A stretch of 34,260 bases of DNA from IMG/VR virus record IMGVR_UViG_3300042866_002947, positions 1 through 34,260 of that record; one strand, given 5' to 3'. A program made the translations under genes and the position numbers. This DNA comes from a virus. Below are positions 21,382 to 30,404 of this stretch, piece after piece (position 1 is the first letter of the stretch; the number at the start of each line of letters is the position of its first letter). The notes under the pieces are model-generated. The model was given only the letters and a program-made list of their open reading frames with translations. It was not told the origin of the DNA and searched no databases.

Positions 21382-23952
21382 CTATTCGGTCGGCCAACGA
21401 TATCGCCATTCGCGCTCGTCACCTTCACGACGCTGATAGCGCTCCCAGCCCTTCTTCTTGAGATACCCAGACACCCGCATCTGATCCGTACGGGTCCATC
21501 TTGCCGGTTCGGCGCCGATGGCTTCTTCCAATATCTCACCTACAGACACATCGCGTTTCGGTACCCGACGCGGAACGCTTTCACGCCGTGGCGGATCGAA
21601 GGATGAATAGCTGTCTCCCACCACACAAACCTCATGCGTCAACCAGTGTTCAATGAGCCCATCCCAGGCATCGGACTGGTAGCGTTTATCCTGCTCTTCA
21701 CGCGCAGATTTCAGCAGATCCTTGTCCTCAATCCACCAAATTGCCCCTTCCTTAAACCGCGCCGTCGCCTCTGCCCAAAGCTGATCGCGGTCCCGGCGCA
21801 GCGCTTCGATATCGATGCTGCCACAGCGGATCGGCCAGAAACGGCGGTTACCGGTTTCATCGCGCAGGTAGGTGTCGGGGTTGACGGTGCCCGCGAAGAC
21901 GCATTGCCGCTTGATCTCGACGGTATGGCGGCCATAAGGCGGCCGAAACCGATCTGTCGTTCGGGTCAGGAAGGCCTTGATGCGCGAGACTTCCGCCCGA
22001 CCGATGGCGTCGAGTTCCGCGATTTCGACAATCCAGACACCCTGCATGTGAATGGCCGCGTCCTTGGAGCCAAGGTCGGGCAACTCATCCGTAAACCAAT
22101 CCTCGCCTGAGAGAATTTTCAGCGCGGTGGATTTGCGCGCGCCCTGTTCGCCTTCGAGGATCAGCATGTGGTCAGCCTTCACGCCCGGGCGATAAACACG
22201 TGCCACCGCCGAGATCAGCCACAGGCTGCCCATGGCATGGGTCAGATCGGTGGGCTCGGCGCCGAGATAACGGCTGGTCCAGGCCTCAACGCGCGACGTG
22301 CCGTCCCATACGAGCATATCAAGATAGGCGCGCACCGGATGGATGCGGGTTTCGCGCGCAACGGCACCCACAGAGCGCCCCACGACGAGCGGGGCCACAT
22401 TAACCTCGCGATGCTGCAGCCATTCGGCGAGCCGAATATCGTCGCTGTCCTCCCACGGGCGCGGATAGACACACTCGGCCTCATCCCAGGGGGCGGCGCG
22501 CATCAGGACCACTTCCTGACGGAATTCATCGAACGCGATGGTACCCGCGAAGGCCGCGTCTGAGGTGAGGGCTATGATGACATTGGCCTCGTTGCGCTCA
22601 GGCGTGCCAGACAGATCGAGCCTCAGTCGGTTCGCCCAAGTCGGGCGCACAGTCGGTTTCGTAAGATCACCCGTGCTGCTGAGCCGCCGCCGCAATACCC
22701 CAAGCTGCTTTTCGAGGATCGACATGGCAATGCCACTGCGCGCCTTGACCAAGGACAGCACATGACGTTCTTCCATCGGCTCGAGCCGCGCTTTGACAAT
22801 GCGCCCCATCAGCGTGCCAAGGGCTGTTAAATCCGGTGGGTTTGACAGCGCTTCGGTGGCACGGGAGAGGGCCTCGGCAGGATTGTCAGGCTTACCGACT
22901 GTCGCGTCTTCACCGCTGGCATCAATGGCAGGCAATGCGTCAGCGCATGTGGCCACAGCGGCGTAATCCGCCTGCGTTACCCCCTTCTGCAGATCGTCGT
23001 TGAAATCATCGCCATGCAGCGGGCGCAGAATTTCATTCGGAATGTCGGCCATATTTAGCCGGTCTGCGAGCGTCGCAGCCGCCTGTTGACCCGCCTCACC
23101 CGCATCTGCATAGATTGTGACGCGCCGCGTGCCCGCAGGCCATTTGAACCGGGCCAAACCATCGGCTGAAAGCGCGGCCCAAACCGGAGTGCCAAAGATA
23201 ATCTGTGCGGCAAGCGCGGTCTCAATCCCCTCTGCCAGCCCAAGATGCCCATCCTCAGACATTGAAAACAGTCGCACGGCCGCATCGGTTATCGCGCCTA
23301 GCATCTTCTTGCCCGCAGGTGCCTTGCCCAGACCATCATCGCGTAAAAAGGTGCGGTGAATGCCGCCGACAGCTTCCCCATTTGCCAAACGCGGGATCGC
23401 CACTATCCCAGGCCAGCCCCGGCGGCTGTCGTAATCGGTCAGATCCGGATGAAACAGCAAATCCGGTGAGGTTGGAGCAGGCAGCCCACGCGCGCGCAGA
23501 TAGGTTTCCGCGACGCTGCCCGCCAGCGGTTCGCAATCTTCCAGAATGCGGCGAATTTCCAGACTGTGATCAGGGCGCGGCTGCGTCGTGGGCCGCGGCC
23601 GGTTGGTCAGATCACGCTCCAGATGGGCCAACCGCGCCGCCTCATCGAAGAGACGCCCCTCGCTCATGCCTGTAGCATGGTAAATCATGTCGATCGGGCC
23701 GGCCCGCTCGCCTGTCGCAAAATCAAACCCCCACCCGGCATAAGGGCCATCAAGGTGAATGATGCACGAGCCCTCCCCACGGGCGCGGCGCCCGGACAGA
23801 TCAGCACAGCGCAAGGCGCGCTTGTCATAGGTGAGCCGCGCCTCAGGAAAAAGCGATGGCAGCCAATCTCGGGCCGTATCAGCTAGGCGCGCCTTGATCG
23901 CTCCCAGATCATGGCGGGGCGGCGCAACAAAGACATCGTTCAAATCGATCAT
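21382..23952 (-). CDS. Toprim primase / VirE-type helicase replication protein
   Basis: An 856-residue protein. Residues 1-115 form a primase-type N-terminal region with GFDFATGERAGPIDMIYHATG. A Toprim-like part follows at about 237-290: LGLAEGIETALAA with Glu241, and VTIYADAGEAG with Asp283. The C-terminal half is a VirE-type SF3-like ATPase, with Walker A GEQGARKS at 601-608, then WIVEIAELDAI near 640-650 and FAGTVNPDTYLRDETGNRRFWP near 687-708. Such proteins prime and unwind DNA at phage origins. ATG at 23952 after GAGGTG. It ends the early operon, then the terminator. The long plus-strand frames opposite are shadows. Confidence 0.92.
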   Translation of the reverse strand: MIDLNDVFVAPPRHDLGAIKARLADTARDWLPSLFPEARLTYDKRALRCADLSGRRARGEGSCIIHLDGPYAGWGFDFATGERAGPIDMIYHATGMSEGRLFDEAARLAHLERDLTNRPRPTTQPRPDHSLEIRRILEDCEPLAGSVAETYLRARGLPAPTSPDLLFHPDLTDYDSRRGWPGIVAIPRLANGEAVGGIHRTFLRDDGLGKAPAGKKMLGAITDAAVRLFSMSEDGHLGLAEGIETALAAQIIFGTPVWAALSADGLARFKWPAGTRRVTIYADAGEAGQQAAATLADRLNMADIPNEILRPLHGDDFNDDLQKGVTQADYAAVATCADALPAIDASGEDATVGKPDNPAEALSRATEALSNPPDLTALGTLMGRIVKARLEPMEERHVLSLVKARSGIAMSILEKQLGVLRRRLSSTGDLTKPTVRPTWANRLRLDLSGTPERNEANVIIALTSDAAFAGTIAFDEFRQEVVLMRAAPWDEAECVYPRPWEDSDDIRLAEWLQHREVNVAPLVVGRSVGAVARETRIHPVRAYLDMLVWDGTSRVEAWTSRYLGAEPTDLTHAMGSLWLISAVARVYRPGVKADHMLILEGEQGARKSTALKILSGEDWFTDELPDLGSKDAAIHMQGVWIVEIAELDAIGRAEVSRIKAFLTRTTDRFRPPYGRHTVEIKRQCVFAGTVNPDTYLRDETGNRRFWPIRCGSIDIEALRRDRDQLWAEATARFKEGAIWWIEDKDLLKSAREEQDKRYQSDAWDGLIEHWLTHEVCVVGDSYSSFDPPRRESVPRRVPKRDVSVGEILEEAIGAEPARWTRTDQMRVSGYLKKKGWERYQRREGDEREWRYRWPTE

Positions 23953-23960
23953 GGTTCACC

Positions 23961-25280
23961 TCAAGCCAAGAGCACAAGTCCGCGCTCGGCACGGGTAATC
24001 GCGGTGTAGAGCCAGCGGCGGCGGTCGAGGTCACTGCGCCCCAAGCCATCGTCCCAAACGATCACATTCTCCCATTGCGAGCCCTGCGCCTTATGAGCGG
24101 TGATCGCCCAGCCGAAGGTGGCTTCCGTCAGGTGCTTTTTCTCCTTCCAATCCCGATCATGACGATGTCTATCGAAGGCGATGTGGTCCTCAAAATGCCC
24201 CTTGTAGAGCCGCAGGCGGCCCGGCGCCCCCTTGAAATCCGCCGGGCCAACGTGACGCCCCTCTTCATCCGTGACCACGGCAGAAAAGTAGAGGCTGCCC
24301 TCGTCCACGATATCCTCAAGCGTCACAAACATGCCGTTGATCAGCCCGATGTCGTTTTGGTTTTTCAGGCAGATGATTTTCTCCGAAGCCCCCGATGGCA
24401 GGGGGCTGCCCGCCAAACCCGCAGCGGCACGCATCGCGTTATTCACCTGAAGCCGCGTCGCGTTCATCCCGCAGATCAGCTGCCCACCGCGCAACGCCTG
24501 CTCAGGCGAAATATCCGCTTTGTACATCTTGGCGACATGCGCATCGTAGGTGCCAAAGCCGATCGGCCGTCCCTCCCGCGCCATGGTCGCGAGGCGAATG
24601 ATCGCACTCTCCGCGGCCTGCCGATGGATCTCCATCAGCATCACATCCGGTACGACATTGGTGAAAGCCCCCTCCCCTTTGATAGGCGGCAACTGGCCCG
24701 GGTCGCCCAAGACCAGAATGGGCTTTTTGAAACTCATCAAGTCACGCGCCATTTCCTCGCCCACCATCGAGACCTCATCGAGCACGATCAGCCTCGCATC
24801 AGCGGCGTCACTGTGCGGGTTCAGCGCAAAACGCGGCTTTTTCATCTGCGAGAGCGCCTGCCGCATTGCCTCGATCCCAGCTTCCGCTGCGGTGCGATCA
24901 AACCCAGTCAAGCTGCGCACGCTCACCTCGGCCTCACGCACCTTCTGAGCAGCTTTCTCGACTTCTTCCTCCGTGGCTTCAGTCACAGAATAGATCAGGC
25001 TGTGAATGGTGCGCGCAGGTGTCCCCTTTCGGGTCAGTACCAAGGCCGCCTTACCGGTAAAGGTTGCGGTGACAACGCCTGGAACACAGGTGCCATCCCT
25101 TACACTGCGATGTGAAGACAACCCAAGTTCCTCGAGTGCAAACTTCAACACGGTGGATTTGCCGCTGCCCGCGTAGCCGAACAGCCGGAACACCTGCTGC
25201 TCCCGCGTACGGGTTTCGAACCAAGCCTTGATCTCACGGATTGCCGCAGCCTGGGCGCCAGAGGGGGTGAAGTTGGTCAT
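23961..25280 (-). CDS. RecD/Dda-like SF1B DNA helicase
   Basis: A 439-residue protein from the ATG at 25280, which overlaps the upstream stop (ATGA); a frame extending to 25346 is not needed. Motifs in order: GYAGSGKS near 35-42 (Walker A), RLIVLDEVSMVGEE near 163-176 (Walker B), LVLGDPGQLPPI near 189-200, then FGWAITAHKAQGSQWENVIVWDD near 388-410 and RRWLYTAITRAERGLVLLA at the end. This is the UvrD_C_2 arrangement of RecD2/Dda helicases, which move 5' to 3' and remodel forks or recombination intermediates. It is translated with the upstream unknown gene and sits before the primase gene, forming a replication pair. Confidence 0.92.
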   Translation of the reverse strand: MTNFTPSGAQAAAIREIKAWFETRTREQQVFRLFGYAGSGKSTVLKFALEELGLSSHRSVRDGTCVPGVVTATFTGKAALVLTRKGTPARTIHSLIYSVTEATEEEVEKAAQKVREAEVSVRSLTGFDRTAAEAGIEAMRQALSQMKKPRFALNPHSDAADARLIVLDEVSMVGEEMARDLMSFKKPILVLGDPGQLPPIKGEGAFTNVVPDVMLMEIHRQAAESAIIRLATMAREGRPIGFGTYDAHVAKMYKADISPEQALRGGQLICGMNATRLQVNNAMRAAAGLAGSPLPSGASEKIICLKNQNDIGLINGMFVTLEDIVDEGSLYFSAVVTDEEGRHVGPADFKGAPGRLRLYKGHFEDHIAFDRHRHDRDWKEKKHLTEATFGWAITAHKAQGSQWENVIVWDDGLGRSDLDRRRWLYTAITRAERGLVLLA

Positions 25281-26023
25281 GCGGCAAACCCTTCGACAGC
25301 ATAATCCTTTATCGCCCCACCACGAACGGGATCCCCGACCTGACATTCACGGACAAACACCCGCCGCCCATCGGAAAGCCCACGCCAATGGCCACGCCGG
25401 ATGTGCCGGCGCGGGCTTGCATGCGTCCCGCCCTGCGGTGGCGCTTTGCTTCGCGCACGCTCGACATCGATAGATATTTGGTGCCAGGTCCACCCGCGAA
25501 CGCCGGCCTTGGCATATTTGGTGCGCAGGGAGGACATCACTTTGCGTGGCTTGTCGTTTCCAGCAAAAGCCAGAATGCTCAACGCGCGCCAAACAATGCC
25601 CGTGACAACTGGGTAGAACTGACTTGCGCTGTCTGGTAAAATGTCAGGATGAGCAGTGACTTCCGCTCGACCGAGGCCATCAAAGACAGCGTGTGCCGGA
25701 CAATCGCTCCAACTCAGCCTCCGTCTCGTTCGCGAGAACAATGAAGCTTCGACACGGTCTTCAAACTGGCGCGCATAGACGAGGAGCGCCGCACTGTCTG
25801 GGCTCCTGTCGTTCACTTCAAAAATGACCGCTGGATGCGGCAACTTGAGAGGCCCTGCGAATATCAGGGAGCACAGAGCTTCAATTTCGTCGCTATCGAA
25901 AGCCGCCTGGTCAGCAAAATAATAGATCGGCGCAGTCTCAATACCTTCGAGTAAGAAACCAAAACTGGATTTTAGGCAAATTTGCGTTGCCACCTTTTTG
26001 AATTCATAGGCGTGCGGGATCAT
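25277..26023 (-). CDS. Conserved phage protein, unknown function
   Basis: A 248-residue protein from the ATG at 26023, coupled by ATGA to the nuclease gene upstream and by ATGA to the helicase gene downstream. No known fold recognised. N-terminal two thirds are mixed (IPHAYEFKKVATQICLKSSFGFLLEG, then IYYFADQAAFDSDEIEAL). The last part, RRHIRRGHWRGLSDGRRVFVRECQVGDP, is a basic motif with an aromatic pair that recurs at the end of many phage proteins and could bind nucleic acid. Being between nuclease and helicase, it may be part of the recombination-replication set. Function unstated. Confidence 0.75.
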   Translation of the reverse strand: MIPHAYEFKKVATQICLKSSFGFLLEGIETAPIYYFADQAAFDSDEIEALCSLIFAGPLKLPHPAVIFEVNDRSPDSAALLVYARQFEDRVEASLFSRTRRRLSWSDCPAHAVFDGLGRAEVTAHPDILPDSASQFYPVVTGIVWRALSILAFAGNDKPRKVMSSLRTKYAKAGVRGWTWHQISIDVERARSKAPPQGGTHASPRRHIRRGHWRGLSDGRRVFVRECQVGDPVRGGAIKDYAVEGFAA

Positions 26024-26817
26024 TGGTGAGCCCTCCAGCAGCGCTGCACCCAAGAACAGGGCGGATGCCAATGCCCCGCCGCCATACCCCCCTTGCAAAC
26101 GACTGAGGTGGGTGCAGACGCCTCGCGCGGCAGCAACTCCTCGGCGTCAGACGCGCGCACAACGGCCACGGCACGGTCGCTCATCTGCTGCGCGAGCGGC
26201 GCATCAAAGGGGACCAATTCGGCGTAAATTTCCATCGTATCGCGGTTCAGCGCAGTGAAGAGCGCCGGATTGGGCAGTTCAAGATAGGCCTGATAAAGCG
26301 CGATCTGCGCCGCATAGACCGGTTTCGCGATAGCAACCCCGCGCTTTACCGTGTCTTTCCAGCTCGACGCCCCAAGCGCTTTCGTTTCCCAAAGCGCCGG
26401 ATAGGCCATTTCGACCGGGCCGCTCACGAAGCAGCCATCAATATGCCCTTTGAACCGGCCACCGAGAGAGGCAAAACCGAACTGTCGCCCATCACCGCGT
26501 TCCGTGCGCAGATCAAACCCTGCAAGCCGGAGCCAACTGGCAACCATGTCTTCACCACGATGCCCCGCCTCAAAAATGCGCAGGGTTTTCGGTGCGAACT
26601 CTTGCCCCTCATCCTTGGGCATTGCCAGAAAATCATACTGGATCTGGCGCAGGCAGGACCGGCCAAGGCCTGAAGAGCTGACATAGCTGCGCGGGCGTTC
26701 AGCACCATTGCGGGCCCGCAACCCACGATCGATGGCGGCCCCAAGGACGGTCGTAATGTCTGTGAGGATCTGGTCTGCACCATACTGGGCGCCAGACCCG
26801 TGGTTCAGGTCAATCAT
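26020..26817 (-). CDS. PD-(D/E)XK nuclease (Cas4/RecB-like phage exonuclease)
   Basis: A 265-residue protein from the ATG at 26817, preceded by GAGGTG; a TTG at 26829 is in frame but unneeded. Motifs of the PD-(D/E)XK superfamily are visible: SSSGLGRSCLRQIQYDFLA near 47-65, EAGHRGEDMVASWLRLAGF near 83-101, KGHIDG near 122-127 with the catalytic Asp, and ALWETKALG near 141-149 with the E-x-K. Three cysteines near the C-terminus (VCKGG, PPCSWVQRCW) resemble the iron-sulfur cluster region of Cas4/AddB-type enzymes, but spacing is not standard. The enzyme may process DNA ends for the annealing protein encoded in the same operon. Confidence 0.85.
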   Translation of the reverse strand: MIDLNHGSGAQYGADQILTDITTVLGAAIDRGLRARNGAERPRSYVSSSGLGRSCLRQIQYDFLAMPKDEGQEFAPKTLRIFEAGHRGEDMVASWLRLAGFDLRTERGDGRQFGFASLGGRFKGHIDGCFVSGPVEMAYPALWETKALGASSWKDTVKRGVAIAKPVYAAQIALYQAYLELPNPALFTALNRDTMEIYAELVPFDAPLAQQMSDRAVAVVRASDAEELLPREASAPTSVVCKGGMAAGHWHPPCSWVQRCWRAHQ

Positions 26818-26825
26818 GATGCACC

Positions 26826-27212
26826 TCAAAAGGGGATAGGATCTGCAGGGAGGCGGCCATCGCGCTCAGGCCTGGCACCTTGTGTCTGCAGGCTGTCGAT
26901 GTAGCCGGTAACAGCCGCCTCAATGAGCTGGTCAATCTCGGCGGCCGTTCGGTCGAAAAACGGGGCCATGAGGCCGAGTGCGCTCAGCGCTTCCGCAAAA
27001 TCCTTACGGGCATCGCGGATCGCCTGTGCCTCGCGGGCAGTTTTATCAATCATGCCGAAGTTCCTCTGGGCGAGGTCCGCGCCGATGTCTTGGCACCGGC
27101 GCGAACAGAACTGGTAGAAAGGATGCTGAGACCGGCGCAGCCTCAGGCAGAAACCAAATCCCCGGGCTTCGCGGGCGCAGATGACGCAGATGCCATCGGC
27201 CGCAGAGCTCAC
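26826..27212 (-). CDS. DUF6511 family phage protein with zinc-finger-like motif
   Basis: A 128-residue protein. The GTG at 27212 overlaps the upstream stop (GTGA) and fits the family start; the frame reaches 27377 but the extra part lies inside the next gene. Features of DUF6511: CVICAREARGFGFC near 10-23, FYQFCSRRCQDIGADL near 35-50 giving two CxxC-like pairs that probably bind zinc, then GMIDKTAREAQAIRDARKDFAEALSALGL and VTGYIDSL. Common in alphaproteobacterial phages next to nuclease and recombination genes. Function unknown. Confidence 0.82.
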   Translation of the reverse strand: MSSAADGICVICAREARGFGFCLRLRRSQHPFYQFCSRRCQDIGADLAQRNFGMIDKTAREAQAIRDARKDFAEALSALGLMAPFFDRTAAEIDQLIEAAVTGYIDSLQTQGARPERDGRLPADPIPF

Positions 27213-27436
27213 CCCATCAGCAAGTTTTCGAGCTGCTGCTGCCTCCCAGGGGCCTCCTTGATCTTTTGCGAGGCCAGAACCACGAAGCGGCTGATCGCCA
27301 CCGACGCCAAGGCGTCGAGTTCCGTAAGCCGAAGGCTTGCGATAGGACGATCCAGCCTTCCACGCGCCTCGAGCCATTTGCCAATCTCCATTGCCGCTTC
27401 ACGCGTTACATGCGCCTGCCACTCATCCGGGGTCAT
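27209..27436 (-). CDS. Small conserved phage protein, unknown function
   Basis: A 75-residue protein: MTPDEWQAHVTREAAMEIGKWLEARGRLDRPIASLRLTELDALASVAISRFVVLASQKIKEAPGRQQQLENLL. It should be largely helical, and the central LDRPIASLRLTELDALASVAISRFVVLAS is a pattern recurring in this gene position. The stop overlaps the DUF6511 start, so the two are coupled, and both belong to the early operon. No known domain. ATG at 27436. Confidence 0.72.
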   Translation of the reverse strand: MTPDEWQAHVTREAAMEIGKWLEARGRLDRPIASLRLTELDALASVAISRFVVLASQKIKEAPGRQQQLENLLMG

Positions 27437-27440
27437 GGGT

Positions 27441-28172
27441 TTAGCTGTTCAACCAGGCTGGCGTACCGCTTTGCGGGAATGCCGGCGCCGCCGTGGCAGG
27501 TTGCGCTTGTATGACCGGCGCTCGTGTGACCGGTGCTTGTGTCGCCCCTGACCAGCCTCCCTGTGCGGGGGCTTGCGCGGCCCAGGCAGCGGGCACCTGC
27601 GCGGCAGCTTTGCGCGGTGGCGCGTTGACGGGCTCGGGAGCAACCGTCTCTCCGCGCATGATGGCCGCATAGGCCGGTTCATTTGGCAAAACGACATTCG
27701 CAATCTTGTTGGCGTCGCGGTAGTTCCCATTGTCCGAGGCCTCGACCATGATCCGCGCGGCAAAGATGATGCCGTCGAGCTGCTTCAAGCCCCCGATCAC
27801 ACGACGTGCGCGCGCGGCCTCGCCTAGATCGTCGGGCCGCAGCCCAAGTGCGCTGTCGATCATCGCCCGGAAAGCGCTTTTCGAGATGTTCCAGCCCTTC
27901 GACTGGCCCTTTTCATCAAGCTTGCCACCCGCGACCGTGTAGTTTTGCCAGAACTTGCGCCGTGCATAGGGGCCTTCGACCACGGTGAACTCCGCGTCGA
28001 GCATCTTGGAATCGCTATGCGCAGAGGCCTTCAGAAGCCCCGCATCCATCTCGCTCGCCCCATTTGCGCCACCAGGGCGAAGTTTCATCATCACCTTGGC
28101 AAAAGTGCCATCAGGGATCAGCTCCCCCATCGGGGCCATTTGCGGGGCGGCGTCATTCAAATCGAAATGCAT
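27441..28172 (-). CDS. Single-strand-binding-like (DUF669-type) phage protein
   Basis: A 243-residue protein. The core FAKVMMKLRPGG, then MLDAEFTVVEGPYARRKFWQNYTVAGG near 57-83 and GWNISKSAFRAMIDSALGL near 93-112 resembles the DUF669 family, phage proteins with an OB-like fold proposed to bind single-stranded DNA. Residues 180-243 are proline/alanine/glutamine-rich and disordered, ending PAWLNS, like an SSB tail. It is directly followed (leftward) by small early genes and preceded by the Sak4-like ATPase, the usual pairing of a recombinase with its binding protein. The SSB function is inferred from neighbours and fold similarity. Confidence 0.72.
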   Translation of the reverse strand: MHFDLNDAAPQMAPMGELIPDGTFAKVMMKLRPGGANGASEMDAGLLKASAHSDSKMLDAEFTVVEGPYARRKFWQNYTVAGGKLDEKGQSKGWNISKSAFRAMIDSALGLRPDDLGEAARARRVIGGLKQLDGIIFAARIMVEASDNGNYRDANKIANVVLPNEPAYAAIMRGETVAPEPVNAPPRKAAAQVPAAWAAQAPAQGGWSGATQAPVTRAPVIQAQPATAAPAFPQSGTPAWLNS

Positions 28173-28189
28173 CTCGGTGTCCTTTCAGA

Positions 28190-29065
28190 TCAGAGGATGG
28201 AAGGGGTTGTGAGGGCCACTGAGGCGGTCTGCGCGGCGCGGCCATCGATCTTGGCGAGAAGTGCTGCGAGATCTGGCGGCTCAGTGACCTCAAGGCGGCC
28301 GGAACGGTCCTTTGCCGGCAGCCCCCAAGGATTTCCGGCAGTACAAACGAGACGGCGCTCGGCGGATTTCTCATCAAGCTTCCAAGCGCCTTCTGTGTCC
28401 TGACTGAAGAGCTGCATCGTGATGACCTGATCCACGATGCCCGGAAGTTCCCGCCCCGCTTTCGACCCTTCCATCTGCGGCACCCAAGAAGAGGCACCAA
28501 ATTCATCGGTCACCTTTTCCAGCACACCGACAAAGATGACGGTCTTGCCCCGGGCATGTTGCAGATGCTTCAGTGCCTGAATGACTTCGCGGCCAAGAAG
28601 CCCATAGGCGCCGCGCACATCCGGCTTGCCGGTGCGTTCCGAGAATGCCTCCGCCTGCTGCTTGGCATAGGCCATGACCTGCCGCGTCAGATCGGTGATG
28701 CTGTCGACGAAGATGATCGAGCGCTCTTGAAGAAACGCCTCGATCCCGCTTTCCGCGTATTGCTGCTGCACATGGGCATGGTAGGCAGACCCATAAAAGC
28801 TGTTGGGGTGTTGTGCCGGATCAGGCCCGCCGATCAGGACGACCAGATCGCGAAAATCCTCAAATTTGCGGATCGGGATGCTCGGGCCCCGCCAATCCTG
28901 CACGGATTTCATGCCAGCCTCGAGATCGAAGCACACCGCCCTATCCTCAGGCAGCGATTTGAGAAGCGTTGTCTTACCCACGCCCGGCGGGCCAAAGACA
29001 GCAAGCGAGGTCTTGTTTTCTGATGCCGACAAACGTTCGTCAGCGGTGATAATGCGCAATGCCAT
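28190..29065 (-). CDS. Sak4-like ATPase / RecA-core recombination protein
   Basis: A 291-residue ATPase of the AAA_24/Sak4 type, with Walker A GPPGVGKT at 25-32, CFDLEAGMKSVQDW near 45-58, Walker B IIFVDSITDL near 117-126, and a RecA-like body. Sak4 proteins anneal complementary DNA strands, often together with a phage SSB and an exonuclease. Here the OB-like gene follows 17 bases downstream, and the PD-(D/E)XK nuclease is in the same operon, which makes a homologous recombination set likely (inference). Start ATG at 29065 after AAAGGAG. The family also includes packaging or host-takeover ATPases, so biochemical activity is not proven. Confidence 0.83.
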   Translation of the reverse strand: MALRIITADERLSASENKTSLAVFGPPGVGKTTLLKSLPEDRAVCFDLEAGMKSVQDWRGPSIPIRKFEDFRDLVVLIGGPDPAQHPNSFYGSAYHAHVQQQYAESGIEAFLQERSIIFVDSITDLTRQVMAYAKQQAEAFSERTGKPDVRGAYGLLGREVIQALKHLQHARGKTVIFVGVLEKVTDEFGASSWVPQMEGSKAGRELPGIVDQVITMQLFSQDTEGAWKLDEKSAERRLVCTAGNPWGLPAKDRSGRLEVTEPPDLAALLAKIDGRAAQTASVALTTPSIL

Positions 29066-29170
29066 GGCGCGCTCCTTTCATTGGTGGGATGGGAAACAGC
29101 GGCGGGGGGTGACCAGGCGCCGAAGGGGAGCCTGCCCTGCCTCGCGGTCAGAGCGTCCCCGCCGCCGTAG

Positions 29171-29656
29171 TCAGTGAGCCTCGGCAGGCTCCAACTTGAA
29201 GCTGGCCTTGCAGAAACCGATCGTCCGCGCCGGCTCAAAGCCTTTGCGCCAGGCTTCCGGCAGGGCGCCGTACTTGCGTTCAGAAACCGACAATTTGGTG
29301 TCGATAAATTCCGTCGGATCTTCGCCAGCCTCGGCGATGTTCTGGGCAATCTGGGCCAGCTTGATTTGGTCCCAATCGACGCGCTTCGGCAGATCCGCCA
29401 CGACAGCGTAGGCGCCATCGACAAGCCGCACTGTGCCGGTGTCCTTGCCGCAGGCCCGGCGCGCCTCGGCAGCACGGGTCGCATAGCGGACCTCGAGGGC
29501 GGTGGCGAAGCGGGCTGAGGCAAGTTTCAACTGCTGTGCCGCATGGGTCAGTTCCGCCTGCAGACATGCGAGCAGTTCCACCGGCATCAGCGCCAATTCG
29601 CCGGTCGGCATGTTGAGCATGTCATCCACGCTCGGGGCATTTACGGGGTAAGCCAT
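29171..29656 (-). CDS. Conserved early phage protein, unknown function
   Basis: A 161-residue protein from the ATG at 29656; the frame stays open to 29950, but that part overlaps the next gene. Start MAYPVNAPSVDDMLNMPTGELALMPVELLACLQAELTHAAQQLKLASARFATALEVRYATRA suggests an N-terminal helical hairpin, later RVDWDQIKLAQIAQNIAEAGEDPTEFIDTKLSVSERKYGALPEAWRKGFEPAR. The latter part is well conserved in phages of this type as far as I recall. No enzyme motif. It lies upstream of the Sak4 gene with a gap of 105 bases, so partial uncoupling is possible. Confidence 0.7.
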   Translation of the reverse strand: MAYPVNAPSVDDMLNMPTGELALMPVELLACLQAELTHAAQQLKLASARFATALEVRYATRAAEARRACGKDTGTVRLVDGAYAVVADLPKRVDWDQIKLAQIAQNIAEAGEDPTEFIDTKLSVSERKYGALPEAWRKGFEPARTIGFCKASFKLEPAEAH

Positions 29657-29682
29657 TTTGGGGTCCTCTTGGGATTTGGGGG

Positions 29683-30006
29683 TCAGGCTGCGACGAGTTG
29701 CGAAAGCGTGGATTGCGTTGCTGCGGTCTTCGGCCGCGCGACGGCCACGTAAGAAAAGTGATCGAGCTCCAGCCGCTTCTGGACGAGGTGCACGAGGCCC
29801 TGTTCGCTGGCGATCATCGCTTGGCGGGCGAGGCCGCGAAGCTGCTCCTTGTCGAGGCGCTCCATGAACTCGAAGGTCGGGAAGGTGTCTCGCGCCAGAA
29901 AGCCACGATGATATTCCAACTGATCGCCGGGTTCCGCCTGAGAGACCCAAGCCAGAAAGGCGATGTCATTGAGCAGCACTTGCGGGCGAATGGCCGGAGG
30001 TGTCAT
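29683..30006 (-). CDS. Conserved early phage protein, unknown function
   Basis: A 107-residue protein taken from the ATG at 30006, where AGGA lies eight bases upstream and the sequence MTPPAIRPQVLLNDIAFLAWVSQAEPGDQLEYHRGFLARD has the family start. The same frame also begins with an ATG at 30156 coupled by ATGA to the HTH gene upstream; that would add 50 residues with a less typical composition. The later half (ARQAMIASEQGLVHLVQKRLELDHFSYVAVARP) resembles a small winged-helix. Function not known. Confidence 0.65.
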   Translation of the reverse strand: MTPPAIRPQVLLNDIAFLAWVSQAEPGDQLEYHRGFLARDTFPTFEFMERLDKEQLRGLARQAMIASEQGLVHLVQKRLELDHFSYVAVARPKTAATQSTLSQLVAA

Positions 30007-30152
30007 CAAAAGTGTCCTGAAGCTGGGGATCGGAATAAGCGCGTCTCGGCGTTTTTCTGGTTTGCAGGAAATAATTTTCTCTCGCAAAACCAACATCTTG
30101 CTGATGTGGCTCACTGGGGCCAGACCGGGATTATGCGTAGTTTGCGGCATGG

Positions 30153-30359
30153 TCATTCACCGCTCTGAGTTGAGGTGTTCAGCACGCGGTTCAACTCCGC
30201 CTGCTCCAACGCCTCGATGTCACTCATGCGGTAAAGTACCCGGCGGCCCATCTTGATCGGATACGGCGGACGATTGCGCCCCCGCCATTCTTCCAAGGTG
30301 CGGGGGCTGACCCGCCAACGCTCGGCAAGCTCGAGCGTACTCAAGAAACTCTGTGTCAT
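30153..30359 (-). CDS. Small AlpA/MerR-like helix-turn-helix protein (excisionase-like)
   Basis: A 68-residue protein from the ATG at 30359: MTQSFLSTLELAERWRVSPRTLEEWRGRNRPPYPIKMGRRVLYRMSDIEALEQA, a classic HTH_17/AlpA module with the recognition helix SPRTLEEWR and the wing KMGRRVLYR. Such proteins are phage excisionases, or activators of integrase or early genes. It is the first gene of the leftward early operon, right behind a GTTC motif array. Which of the two roles it has cannot be decided from sequence; the recombinase is a serine type, whose directionality factors vary. Confidence 0.85.
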   Translation of the reverse strand: MTQSFLSTLELAERWRVSPRTLEEWRGRNRPPYPIKMGRRVLYRMSDIEALEQAELNRVLNTSTQSGE

Positions 30360-30404
30360 TCCTGTCTCCATCGGCTGTGACAGGAACACCTTGCCGAGCT
30401 AGCG

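Noticed and set aside
24075-25115. 346-codon plus-strand open frame opposite the helicase gene
   Set aside because: Composition (many R, H, Q, P) and lack of motifs show a shadow; helicase motifs on the other strand are complete.
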